Below are positions 7,734 to 15,792 of a stretch of 33,976 nt of DNA, piece by piece. The position numbers were made by a program, and so were the translations under genes. The notes below the pieces were generated by a model, which made no database searches, had not been told where the DNA came from, and saw only the letters and a list, made by a program, of their open reading frames with translations. This stretch comes from Planctomycetaceae bacterium. GTDB taxonomy: Bacteria > Planctomycetota > Planctomycetia > Planctomycetales > Planctomycetaceae. Positions within the stretch are counted from its first letter, which is position 1. Each line of letters begins with the position of its first letter. The stretch lies in NCBI GenBank assembly GCA_020426505.1, contig JAGQPX010000092.1:1-33976 (forward strand). Direction: 5' to 3'.

Positions 7734-8822
7734 TCACGCCTCCACGAGTCCCTGTCGCATCGCGGCTTCCTCGCGCAGTTGAGTCGGTCCTCCCAGCAGT
7801 TGTCTGTTGGCACCGATGCGTTTGAACCAGTAATGCAGTCCGAGTTCGTCGGTGAAGCCGATGCCGCCGTGGACTTCCGTCGACGTGCGAGCAATGAACT
7901 TGCCAACCTCCGACAGATGCGACTTCGTGTGACAAATCGTCAGGCGTGCCTCCTCCGGACGGGCATCGAAGGCATGCGCCGCGTACCACATCATCGCTCT
8001 GCACGGCTCCAGCTGCGCGGCCATCTCGGCACACATGTGCTTGACCGCCTGAAACGACCCGATCGGACGACCGAACTGCATCCGCTCCTTCGAGTAGTTG
8101 ACCGCCTTGTTCAGCATCCGCTGACTCGCTCCGAGAGTGTCAGCCGCGAGGATGATGCGTCCTGCGTCGATCACACGTCGGCACACCTCCGGGTCGGAAC
8201 TCCCCGGCAGACGATCAGCTTGCACATTCTCGAACACAAGTTCGCCGTAACGTCGTGTCTTGTCGATGGTCGTGAGTGGCCGCCGCCTCAGACCGGAGGC
8301 ATCTGCGTCAACAAGATACAACGACAAGTCACGATCAGCGATCAGATAGACATCTGCTTCAAAGTCGATCGCAAACAAGGCTCTGCCGCTCAACGTATCG
8401 CCATTGGCATGCACACCCGCATCAAGGCGCGTGCTGATCGCTTCGGTGACCGCTGCCCCAGCAATCACTTCTCCCTCTGCAAGTTTAGGGAGCCAACGTA
8501 ACTGCTGTTCGTCGCTCCCCGCTTCAGCAATCGCCCACGGGACCATGACCGCTGTCGCAGCGAAGGGCACTGGAGCCGCGCAAGAGCCGAGCGACTCTGC
8601 CACGAGTGCCGCGTCCAGCAACTCACATCCGATGCCGCCGTGCTCTTCGGCAATGATCAGACTCGGGATTCCCAGATCAACCATCCCGGACCACACATCA
8701 TCCGCTCGCGGCTCGCAGTTGTTGACGAATCGCTTAATGCGGTCCAGCGGCGCAGCTCCGTTGAGGTACTGCACCACACTGTCCTGCAACAACGTCTGCT
8801 CTTGTGAGAGTCCGAATTCCAT
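7734..8822 (-). CDS. Acyl-CoA dehydrogenase, probable non-catalytic or partner subunit
   Basis: 362 aa. Acyl-CoA dehydrogenase fold with MQFGRPIGSFQAVKH and STEVHGGIGFTDELGLHYWFKR, the FAD/tetramer-contact segments of the family. The C-terminal end reads IGANRQLLGG where classical enzymes carry the catalytic Glu in a YEGT-like motif, so that Glu is absent here. It follows a second dehydrogenase gene by 30 bp. Such adjacent pairs often form alpha2beta2 heterotetramers, for example in actinobacterial steroid side-chain degradation (family knowledge). Pairing here is inferred from the spacing and the missing Glu. It oxidises, or helps oxidise, acyl-CoA to enoyl-CoA and would hand electrons to ETF. 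Confidence 0.88.
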   Translation of the reverse strand: MEFGLSQEQTLLQDSVVQYLNGAAPLDRIKRFVNNCEPRADDVWSGMVDLGIPSLIIAEEHGGIGCELLDAALVAESLGSCAAPVPFAATAVMVPWAIAEAGSDEQQLRWLPKLAEGEVIAGAAVTEAISTRLDAGVHANGDTLSGRALFAIDFEADVYLIADRDLSLYLVDADASGLRRRPLTTIDKTRRYGELVFENVQADRLPGSSDPEVCRRVIDAGRIILAADTLGASQRMLNKAVNYSKERMQFGRPIGSFQAVKHMCAEMAAQLEPCRAMMWYAAHAFDARPEEARLTICHTKSHLSEVGKFIARTSTEVHGGIGFTDELGLHYWFKRIGANRQLLGGPTQLREEAAMRQGLVEA

Positions 8823-8852
8823 AATGTCTCATTCAATTGAAGGCGTGATGTC

Positions 8853-10040
8853 TCACGAGGCGGGTCGCGGCTCACGAGGCATTGCAAGTCCGCGTTCGCT
8901 GATAATGTTCTTCTGAATCTGAGCAGTGCCGCCTCCGATGATCAGACCGAGATTGAACATGTAGTTGGCCTGCCACGATCCGTCATTGCGAACATACGGA
9001 GCGTCCTCGTACAGCAAGCCGTGCTCGCCCAGCACGTCGATCGCGAAGCCCTCCAGCTCATGCCGGACTTCGCAGCCTTGCAGCTTCATGACCATCGACG
9101 CCAGTGTCGCATTCTTGTTGTGTAACTTGGCACTGAGGAGCCGGAGATCGTTGAACCGCAGGGCCATCACCTCCGCCTGAAACTGCATCAGGCGATCTCG
9201 ATACACCGGGATGTCGATCAGGCGTCGTCCATCGACGGTCTCAGTCTTCATCAGGTCGATGAGAAAGTTGAGCCGTTGCTGGGTGAAATTCGGGTCGCCC
9301 AGATCCTCACGCTCATGCTCAAGTACCAGATTGGCCACCTTCCAACCGTCGCCTCGCTGACCGACGATCTGATCCTTGGGGACCCGCACATCCTTGAAGA
9401 ACACCTCATTGAACTGATGCGTGCCCGACATAGTCTTGAGGGGCACCACCTCGATCCCGGGCGACTTCATGGAGAACAACAGGAAGCTGATCCCCTTGTG
9501 TCGGGGAGCGTCCGGCTCGGTGCGAACGAGGCAGAACATCCAGTCGGCTGACTCCGCTGTGCTTGTCCAGATTTTCTGTCCGTTGACAACCCACTCATCG
9601 CCATCAAGGACCGCACTCGTCTTGAGACTCGCGAGGTCACTCCCCGCGTTCGGCTCGGAGTACCCCTCACACCACAGCATCTCCGCACGCAATGTCGGGG
9701 GGATGAACCGCTCCTTCTGTTCGTCGGTTCCCATCGCCAGCAGAGCCGGCATCAGATAGGCGATCCCCTGCCCACTGAACCCTTGAGTGATCCCGGCTCT
9801 TGCAAATTCATCAGCGATGATGCGCGCTTCGAGGATGTCCGGCTCGGCTCCGTATCCACCGTACTGCTTGGGAATCGTGCGACCCACATACCCCTGTTCA
9901 ATCAGCAACTGCTGCCACTCCTGCAGCTTCGTGCGATCAGACACATCCCAGTCCGGAGCCGCCAGATGCCGATGCGTCTCGATGAAACTCCGGACCTCCT
10001 CACGAAAGTCGTCATACCGGCTGCCATAAGAAAGGTCCAT
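8853..10040 (-). CDS. Acyl-CoA dehydrogenase, probable catalytic subunit
   Basis: 395 aa, normal family length. Visible family segments are WCEGYSEPNAGSDLASLKT (about 123-141), which binds the flavin, VNGQKIWTS (about 152-160), and the C-terminal GLIIGGGTAQIQKNIISERGL. Glu residues in LVLEHERED (241, 243) lie where the alternative catalytic base sits in several acyl-CoA dehydrogenases; this assignment is tentative. It lies 60 bp after the metallo-hydrolase gene and 30 bp before the partner dehydrogenase, so the three probably form one operon for acyl-CoA breakdown. The acyl substrate cannot be told from sequence; branched-chain, aromatic or steroid-like chains are possible. Confidence 0.92.
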   Translation of the reverse strand: MDLSYGSRYDDFREEVRSFIETHRHLAAPDWDVSDRTKLQEWQQLLIEQGYVGRTIPKQYGGYGAEPDILEARIIADEFARAGITQGFSGQGIAYLMPALLAMGTDEQKERFIPPTLRAEMLWCEGYSEPNAGSDLASLKTSAVLDGDEWVVNGQKIWTSTAESADWMFCLVRTEPDAPRHKGISFLLFSMKSPGIEVVPLKTMSGTHQFNEVFFKDVRVPKDQIVGQRGDGWKVANLVLEHEREDLGDPNFTQQRLNFLIDLMKTETVDGRRLIDIPVYRDRLMQFQAEVMALRFNDLRLLSAKLHNKNATLASMVMKLQGCEVRHELEGFAIDVLGEHGLLYEDAPYVRNDGSWQANYMFNLGLIIGGGTAQIQKNIISERGLAMPREPRPAS

Positions 10041-10100
10041 GAAATTTCACCTCAACTCAGAAAACGAAGTTCATCTGCAAAGTGCCACTTCGTCGTCGCA

Positions 10101-11051
10101 TCAATCGGCAGAGTACTTTCCACCCTCTTCACGCACGCGGGACTGCTCCATCAACAGTTCCAGATGTGAGTATGCCTCCGCGCCACCCAGGATGACATGG
10201 AACTCTTTCATCGTGCCGAACAGACGGGTCGCGATCTCGTAGGTGGTCAGCCGGTCCTCCTTTTGAAGGATTGAGACAATCTCGTCCAGTCGGTCCTTGT
10301 GATGTTGGATCAACTCGTTGCAGCGATCGGTGATTGACTCCATTGGCTCGCCGTGTCCCGGCATGACGACGAGTTGCTCGTTCTGGGTGACGTCGCGAAT
10401 TCTTGCGAGTGACTTGAGGTAATGAGCCAGCAACCCGCGATTCTTCAGATCTCCTCCTCCCACGTTGGGAGAGATGTCCGGCAACACATGATCGCCCGAG
10501 AAGAGGACACCGTTGTGACGGAAACAGACGGACCCCATCGTGTGACCGGGCGTGTGCAGGACTTCGATGTCTCCTTCAGCCGTCGGCAGTCTTTGACCGT
10601 CGACGAGCGGCGTGGCCTGTGCAGACTGAATCGTCCAGTGAGGACCTGCGACATCTCCCGTATCGGGACGCGCCTCGTCAGGCACCTGCCATTCATCAAG
10701 CCGCTGTCGTGCGATGCCCGCATATCGCTGACCGGACGGATCGACGTCCTCCACCGCTGCGGTCTCTGATTCGTGAATGAAGATTTCCGCCCCGTGATCC
10801 TGCTGAAACTTCCAGGCACTGCCGATGTGATCGATATGCTTGTGCGTGAGAATGACTCGTCTGATGTCGGCAGGGGCGAGTCCATGTTCCTTTAGCCCGT
10901 CGACCAAACCGGTGTACGCCCGGTCGGTCGCGATGCCCGTGTCGATGAGCGTGACCGGATCAGTCCGAAGGACATACACGCACGTGCGACCTTCAACAAA
11001 AGGATTGGGCACACGAATGCGATCAACGCGAGGTTTACTCGGGGCGGACAT
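10101..11051 (-). CDS. Metallo-beta-lactamase-fold hydrolase
   Basis: 316 aa. The dinuclear metal motif THKHIDHIG gives His70, His72, Asp74 and His75. Further ligands are in HTPGHTMGSV and FSGDHVL, and a C-terminal MPGHGEP is present. A C-terminal helical tail of about 80 residues resembles the LACTB2/RNase-Z-like or thioesterase-like glyoxalase II subgroup. It is first in the operon with the two acyl-CoA dehydrogenases, so an acyl-CoA or other thioester substrate is a reasonable inference. Nuclease or glyoxalase activity remains possible. The N-terminus has no signal peptide, so it is cytoplasmic. Confidence 0.88.
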   Translation of the reverse strand: MSAPSKPRVDRIRVPNPFVEGRTCVYVLRTDPVTLIDTGIATDRAYTGLVDGLKEHGLAPADIRRVILTHKHIDHIGSAWKFQQDHGAEIFIHESETAAVEDVDPSGQRYAGIARQRLDEWQVPDEARPDTGDVAGPHWTIQSAQATPLVDGQRLPTAEGDIEVLHTPGHTMGSVCFRHNGVLFSGDHVLPDISPNVGGGDLKNRGLLAHYLKSLARIRDVTQNEQLVVMPGHGEPMESITDRCNELIQHHKDRLDEIVSILQKEDRLTTYEIATRLFGTMKEFHVILGGAEAYSHLELLMEQSRVREEGGKYSAD

Positions 11052-11144
11052 CGATGAACGTTAAAAAATCGCCGAGGAATTAGTTGGAAAGTTGAGTCAG
11101 AATAAGGGTGCTGACGCACGGACACCAACGACTTGGCCAGCCCC

Positions 11145-11190
11145 TCACTCAGCACGACCGGGCCTTCCCTTTGGTCAGACCCGGCCACCC
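11145..11190. repeat. Interspersed GGTCAGACC(C/T)GGCCACCC repeat copy
   Basis: The arm GGTCAGACCCGGCCACCC (11173-11190) follows CCGGGCC and an upstream TTGGCCAGCCCC segment. This layout matches the right half of the element at 19834-19920, including its ttggcc, ccgggGcc and tcc blocks. It lies in the 162-bp gap between the FAH-family gene and the metallo-hydrolase operon. No coding sequence is seen in that gap. Confidence 0.6.
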
Positions 11191-11213
11191 GCGAATGTTG
11201 AAAAAGAGTCCGA

Positions 11214-12185
11214 TCATTCTGCGACGACGTGGTTTCGCAGGACGCCGATGCCTTCGATGTCGACTTCGACCACGTCGCCTGCTTTGATGGCGGCTGTCTT
11301 ACCGGAGGTGCCGGTGAAGATCAGATCGCCGGGGTGCAGCTTGACGTGCTGGCTGATGAAGCTGACCGACTTGGCCACGCCGTGGATCATGTGGCTGGTG
11401 CTCTCTTCCTGCATGACCTTGCCATTGAGACGCAGCTTGGTGAGCAGGTTGTCGTAGTCGATGCCGGTGGCGATGAACGGACCGCAGGGGCCGAAGGTGT
11501 CGGCTCCCTTCGCCCGCCACCATTGGACATCGTTCCGCTGCCAGACGCGGGCACTCACATCATTGCCGCATGTCACACCGAACACGTAGTCCATCGCATC
11601 CACCTCAGAGACCTTGCTCGCCTCACGACCGATCACAATGACCAACTCCGCCTCGAAGTGGACCGTGTCGGCCTCTTTGGGAATCACGATGTTTGTCTCG
11701 TTGGCCGTCAGACAGGAGGGGCTTTTGTAGAACGGCTGAGGCATCCGGAACTTCTCCGGCACCTCATCGCTGGAGCGAGTCTCGGTCGTTGAGGTGGAAT
11801 TTGAAGTGGTCTCGCCGGATTGCAGATCGGTCGTCGTCGTTGTGGTGGTTGTCACAATGGTGGTGACCGTTTTCTCGCCGGTCGCGATGTGGCTGTGGTA
11901 GTTGCCGGCGAGGGCGATCACCTGCGAGGGCTCTGTCGGCACGAGGAGTGTGACGTCACTGAGTGCGAACGTCTTGTCGGTCTTCTTCCAGTCACCGAAC
12001 AGCTCGCCATCAATCTGACGCACACGATCTCCCTCGACGATGCCGTAGGCAATCGTGTCCCCTGATTGGAACCGCGCGAACTTCATGCCGGCTGCCTGCA
12101 CGTCACTCGAAGCGATGACGGCAAGCGCAAGGCACATGGTCAGAGGTGCGGCGAAGGATCGAAGCGGATGAATCATTCGTTGCAT
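11214..12185 (-). CDS. Exported fumarylacetoacetate hydrolase-family protein with Thr-rich insert
   Basis: 323 aa from the ATG at 12185, chosen for GAGG about 8 nt upstream and a signal peptide (residues 1-32) that starts there. The FAH fold is clear: NYHSH (95-99), the metal ligands in HFEAELV (E178, E180), CGNDVSAR (D209) and the C-terminal HPGDLIFTGTSGKT segment. Residues 104-140 are a low-complexity Thr/Ser/Glu-rich insert, including eight consecutive Thr, between the lid motif and the FYKSPS segment. FAH-family enzymes cleave or hydrate 2-keto or acylpyruvate-type compounds in the cytoplasm; an exported form is unusual. It lies 32 bp after a propeller protein gene, last in that unit. The substrate is unknown. 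Confidence 0.85.
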   Translation of the reverse strand: MQRMIHPLRSFAAPLTMCLALAVIASSDVQAAGMKFARFQSGDTIAYGIVEGDRVRQIDGELFGDWKKTDKTFALSDVTLLVPTEPSQVIALAGNYHSHIATGEKTVTTIVTTTTTTTTDLQSGETTSNSTSTTETRSSDEVPEKFRMPQPFYKSPSCLTANETNIVIPKEADTVHFEAELVIVIGREASKVSEVDAMDYVFGVTCGNDVSARVWQRNDVQWWRAKGADTFGPCGPFIATGIDYDNLLTKLRLNGKVMQEESTSHMIHGVAKSVSFISQHVKLHPGDLIFTGTSGKTAAIKAGDVVEVDIEGIGVLRNHVVAE

Positions 12186-12217
12186 GGTAAGCCTCGTAGT
12201 CAAGTCGATGGGGAATA

Positions 12218-13270
12218 TCAATCGGGAATTGTCAGGTCGGCCATGTAGATGGCGGTAATGGTGTTGCCGTGATCGTCCTTCTCGTGTGAGGAGTACCACG
12301 AGACGACTGCACGCCTGGGTGACAGTTCGATGAAGCCGGGGTAGGACGTGTCGCCGCCGCTGGGGAGTTCCGCGAACTCATGCAGGTCGTCACCGACAAG
12401 CCAGCAGAGAGACATCTTTGCTGAGCCGCTCAGCGTGCTGCGACCGCCGACGACCCAGCGGTCACCCCAACGGACGAGCAGCGGTCCGCCGATGTAGCGA
12501 TCGAGGTCGCGTCGATCCCACTCGGTGTAGGGCGGCTTCGAGCGAAGAATCTGTGCCGGGTCACCACCTCGGCGACCGACCGCGAGGACGCTGCCGTCTT
12601 CCTCGAACTGGAAGGCGGTCTCGTCCCCCGTCACCTCCTGAAACAGAGTGCGAGTCTTCCAGATGAGACCGTCTTCGCTTTCCAGCATGGCGGACTCGAC
12701 GTTCGGCCCCTCACCGCGTGGCCGCACGTCGAACTCATGCTTGCGACGACCGCAGAGGTACGCTTTGCCATCGAACGTATTCGCTCGCCAGATGTAGTGG
12801 CCGAATGTTCCTTCCAGCATGATCGGGCTGTGCCACGTTGATCCATCGTCGGACCACGCCGCGTAACCGAGGTGCTTGTTGAGGTCGTACTCACTGCGCG
12901 GCAACGTCGTCTCGCCGCTGTACCAGGTGCCCGTGTAGACGAACAGCTTATCCTGAAACACCAAAAAGTGCGGGTCGCGGGTGTCGCGGTGTTTGACACT
13001 GAACCGATGCACCTGCCGCCAGTCTTCCAGGTCGTCGCTGACCATGATGATGATCGACGCCGTCGGATGCACCATGTGACCATCGGGACAACTGCGGAAC
13101 GTCAGATAGTATCGATCCTGAAACCGCACGAGATCGGTGAACGCATTGTGTTCGCCGTTGTGGAACACACGCCGCACGTTCGTCACCTCGACCGCAGGCA
13201 GATCGGCCGCCACGATGTCTCCGGTGAGACAGAGCCAACTGATGAGCAGGAGTGTCGTTCGTCGAGTCAC
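12218..13270 (-). CDS. Secreted sialidase/GH43-like beta-propeller protein
   Basis: 350 aa using the GTG at 13270, which begins a signal peptide (VTRRTTLLLISWLCLTGDIVAAD). Earlier in-frame starts overlap the upstream gene, so I prefer the GTG although no strong ribosome-binding site is seen. The mature part repeats a beta-propeller pattern of short strands, such as DLVRFQDRYYLTFR, HFLVFQDKLFVYTG and YAAWSDDGSTW. The last is an Asp-box-like SDDGxTW motif. It resembles exo-alpha-sialidase or GH43-like secreted propellers frequent in planctomycetes. The catalytic residues are not certain enough to assign an activity. It is 65 bp after a second sialidase-like gene and 32 bp before the FAH gene. 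Confidence 0.8.
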   Translation of the reverse strand: MTRRTTLLLISWLCLTGDIVAADLPAVEVTNVRRVFHNGEHNAFTDLVRFQDRYYLTFRSCPDGHMVHPTASIIIMVSDDLEDWRQVHRFSVKHRDTRDPHFLVFQDKLFVYTGTWYSGETTLPRSEYDLNKHLGYAAWSDDGSTWHSPIMLEGTFGHYIWRANTFDGKAYLCGRRKHEFDVRPRGEGPNVESAMLESEDGLIWKTRTLFQEVTGDETAFQFEEDGSVLAVGRRGGDPAQILRSKPPYTEWDRRDLDRYIGGPLLVRWGDRWVVGGRSTLSGSAKMSLCWLVGDDLHEFAELPSGGDTSYPGFIELSPRRAVVSWYSSHEKDDHGNTITAIYMADLTIPD

Positions 13271-13285
13271 AGGCGACCGTTGATG

Positions 13286-13319
13286 ACAAGGGGACAAGGT
13301 GAGGGGGAGACAAGGGGAC
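13286..13319. repeat. Spaced direct repeat ACAAGGGGAC with G-runs
   Basis: ACAAGGGGAC occurs at 13286-13295 and again at 13310-13319, separated by AAGGTGAGGGGGAG. The segment has several G-runs on the plus strand and could form a G-quadruplex. It sits in the 65-bp gap between the two propeller genes, so the minus-strand transcript of the unit carries the C-rich copy. Confidence 0.6.
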
Positions 13320-13335
13320 GAGTGGCGCAGCGTGG

Positions 13336-14430
13336 CTACTCCATCTTTTCGGGGTCCCAGATGGTGCAGGCGATATAGCGTTGGGGTGACTCTGAGTTGT
13401 GATAGTAGTAGACGGTGACGCATTTGCCGTCGGCTCGTTGGACTGTGCGCGGATAGCCGATGTCCCAACTGGAGCCGTCGCTGCGGATGCTGGTGACACG
13501 GCTCCACGTTTGGCCGTCGTCCTCTGAGTGCTGGACGCGAATGCCGTAGGGCGAACGCCGCATGCCGTACGCGAGTGCGATCGCTCCGTTCTCCAGACGG
13601 GTGAGTGTGGCCGGGTTGCCCGAGTTCTCAATCACAGGACTATCGAGGAGATACCATGATTTCCCGTCGTCCGGCGAGAGATACGGCTCGACCCACCAGC
13701 GACGCTTGCCATCGAAGACACCGCCGCGCCGAATCATGCTGAGATACCCCTGCTCACCGACACGTACGGTGGCGGGCATAATGGCGTAGCCGTAGTCCTT
13801 GGGCGGCTCGGGGCCGATCCAGCCGACGAGATCCCAAGTCAACCCACCATCCGCTGTGCGGATGCAGGCGGGTTGTCCCTCTTGAGGTGTTTCTGACTTA
13901 CTGGCTGCGATGAAGGCAGTGACGCGTTTCGGGCCTTCGATGAGGTAGTCGGTTCTCGCTTGCAGATTCGGTCGATCGAATGACGGCAGTTCAAACGGAC
14001 CCTTCCATGTGTGACAGCGATCCAGCGAGTAATGCCACACGCCACCTTTGAATCTCAGCGCGACGTTCGGATCACTGAAGTCGACCGCCTCCGTCAGTTT
14101 TGTGGGGTCCGCCTCTTTGCCCTCTTCGTCGAGATAATTGGGGATTTCGACGTTCCACGTCTCGCCACCATCGAGACTGCGGGCCTGACGTGGCACACTC
14201 GGTTTGTCGGGATCAATGTCGTGCCCTCCCCGGGGATTGATCTTGTGATATCCGACGACAAATCCGACGACAATCTCATCACCCCACGACCAGATGCCAT
14301 AGTTGGCCGGCCAGCCAGCAAATTCGCCTTCCTGCTGATACACGACCGTGTGATGGATCGCCTCTTCCTGAGCGTTGGCGGAGAGTGGAGCGAGAAGCAG
14401 CATCAAGACAGCAAAAGCAGAGAGACGCAT
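13336..14430 (-). CDS. Secreted sialidase-family (BNR/Asp-box) protein
   Basis: 364 aa from the ATG at 14430, where the signal peptide MRLSAFAVLMLLLAPLSANA begins. A longer start at 14550 would add 40 residues of unrelated sequence. Four Asp-box motifs (SxDxGxxW) are visible: SLDGGETW (85-92), TADGGLTW (192-199), SPDDGKSW (252-259) and SEDDGQTW (302-309). These mark a six-bladed sialidase-type propeller, exported to the periplasm or outside. Which sugar it acts on is unclear; Asp boxes also occur in non-sialidase enzymes. It heads a unit of two propellers and an FAH protein. Confidence 0.9.
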   Translation of the reverse strand: MRLSAFAVLMLLLAPLSANAQEEAIHHTVVYQQEGEFAGWPANYGIWSWGDEIVVGFVVGYHKINPRGGHDIDPDKPSVPRQARSLDGGETWNVEIPNYLDEEGKEADPTKLTEAVDFSDPNVALRFKGGVWHYSLDRCHTWKGPFELPSFDRPNLQARTDYLIEGPKRVTAFIAASKSETPQEGQPACIRTADGGLTWDLVGWIGPEPPKDYGYAIMPATVRVGEQGYLSMIRRGGVFDGKRRWWVEPYLSPDDGKSWYLLDSPVIENSGNPATLTRLENGAIALAYGMRRSPYGIRVQHSEDDGQTWSRVTSIRSDGSSWDIGYPRTVQRADGKCVTVYYYHNSESPQRYIACTIWDPEKME

Positions 14431-14605
14431 TGAGGGTCTTTCGGTATGAGGGTGGAGAGTGGGGTGGGACGTCGGTTTAGAGTGTACACGCGCGACCGAC
14501 GGAGCGAAATCAACGGTTGCTGCAATTGGCCAAGTATGACCGTATGCCATCGTAGCCGTCGTCTCCAGACAGCGGATCGTGAGAGACTCAATGTCCCCAC
14601 GCAGT

Positions 14606-14626
14606 CCGGCTTCTGGCGAAGGCCGG
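14606..14626. repeat. Short GC-rich stem-loop
   Basis: CCGGCTTC-TGGC-GAAG-G-CCGG folds into an 8-bp stem with one bulged G. It lies in the 255-bp gap between the lyase and sialidase genes, both on the minus strand. There is no T-tract, so it is not a clear terminator. It could be a repetitive extragenic palindrome. Confidence 0.45.
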
Positions 14627-14685
14627 CTACAGTTCCGCCCGCACTCCCTTGAGAGCAGTTGGACGCATTTTCACGTCGCCAACGC

Positions 14686-15600
14686 TCAATAGCCGATGCG
14701 GTTGAGGACCCACTCGAACTGTTCACGTTCGACATCGCTCATGGGAGGCTGTGCGCGGGGGGCGATGACATCGGGATGATCGATGATGCCTCGACGATGG
14801 AGCATGAGTTTGAGCAGTTCTTCGGAGTGATCGAGATAGAAGCCGAGGTACGGGAGGATCTTTTCGAAGTAGATGTCGGCTGCCCGATCGGGATCGCCGT
14901 CGAGATACGCGTGCACCGCACCTCCGTGCAGGTCGAGAGCTTCGGTGCCCGTCATGAAGGATGTGACGCCGAGCCTGAGCATATGGATGAGATGCTGTCC
15001 CCCTGCTCCACCGATGACCGACATGTCGTTGCTGCCAAGTTCGAGGAGCCGGGCCGTCTTTGTGAGAAAGCCTTTGCCTTCCCCTTTGACGTGTTGAACT
15101 CCGTCAATTGTGTTGCACATCTCTGTCAGTAACTCCGCAGTGAGGACCGATGAACTCGCGGGCGTGTCCTGCACAATGATGGGAAGTGGCGTCGCCTCTG
15201 AGAGCGCCCGGTAGTAAGCGACTGCCCCATCGGCATCCGGGACGTTGACGTACGGTAGCGCCGCCATGATGAGGTCGGCACCCTGTTCCTCCGCAAGCCT
15301 CGCATACCCGACGGCCGTAATGACCCCCGGTGCGGTCACGCCGATGAACACCGGCACACGCCCGGCAACCTCATCGACGATCACTTCCGTCAGACGCCGT
15401 CGATCCGCATCGCAAATCTTGTGGAACTCGGATGCGATTCCGAAGTGTCCGATGGCGACCGCTCCATGATCCAGACAGTAACGAACGATGCGTCGTTGGC
15501 TGCCCTCGTCAATCGCCCCGGACGGATCGATGGCGGTCGGCATGATGGGCATCATGCCCCGAAAGATTGACGGCAACGACGATGGCTCGTTTGGTTTCAT
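14686..15600 (-). CDS. DapA/NanA-superfamily aldolase or lyase
   Basis: 304 aa from the ATG at 15600; the upstream extension has no family homology. It is a class I (Schiff base) TIM-barrel aldolase family member, with Lys172 in HVKGEGKG as the likely Schiff-base lysine. The usual DHDPS triad is not kept: the YNVP motif reads QDTP (144-147), and the GTTGE segment reads HFGIASE. It is therefore unlikely to be true dihydrodipicolinate synthase. N-acetylneuraminate lyase-like or 2-keto-3-deoxy sugar acid chemistry is possible. It lies 255 bp before the sialidase-family gene on the same strand, which supports a sugar-acid role. The substrate is not established. Confidence 0.85.
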   Translation of the reverse strand: MKPNEPSSLPSIFRGMMPIMPTAIDPSGAIDEGSQRRIVRYCLDHGAVAIGHFGIASEFHKICDADRRRLTEVIVDEVAGRVPVFIGVTAPGVITAVGYARLAEEQGADLIMAALPYVNVPDADGAVAYYRALSEATPLPIIVQDTPASSSVLTAELLTEMCNTIDGVQHVKGEGKGFLTKTARLLELGSNDMSVIGGAGGQHLIHMLRLGVTSFMTGTEALDLHGGAVHAYLDGDPDRAADIYFEKILPYLGFYLDHSEELLKLMLHRRGIIDHPDVIAPRAQPPMSDVEREQFEWVLNRIGY

Positions 15601-15679
15601 TGTGTGGTCAAGGGAAACGCTTGGTGTGTCAACAGCCCGGATACTCACAGACGGTCTGGGTGTACTTTCCCGGTACCGC

Positions 15680-15723
15680 AAAAAACAGCCGCTGATGTCA
15701 GCACTTTGCTCGACATCAGCGGC
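15680..15723 (-). terminator. Rho-independent terminator of the secreted Tyr/Pro-rich gene
   Basis: On the minus strand a perfect 12-bp stem (GCCGCTGATGTC with GACATCAGCGGC) and a 12-nt loop are followed by TG and six T. It lies 70 bp after the stop at 15793, just ahead of the lyase gene, so that gene needs its own promoter. Confidence 0.9.
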
Positions 15724-15792
15724 GTGAATGCGCTTGTCTCATCCCGGTGGAAGCCGGTCAGTCTGCGGCTGACACCAGGGGAAAAGACCAGA

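Noticed and set aside
11831..11868. Trinucleotide-like tract, possible phase-variable repeat in the FAH gene
   Set aside because: The codons for Thr are mixed, so there is no pure repeat that would slip easily.
12218..13507. Long N-terminal version (429 aa) of the propeller protein
   Set aside because: The first 79 residues overlap the upstream gene, have no signal-like character, and precede a good signal peptide at the GTG.
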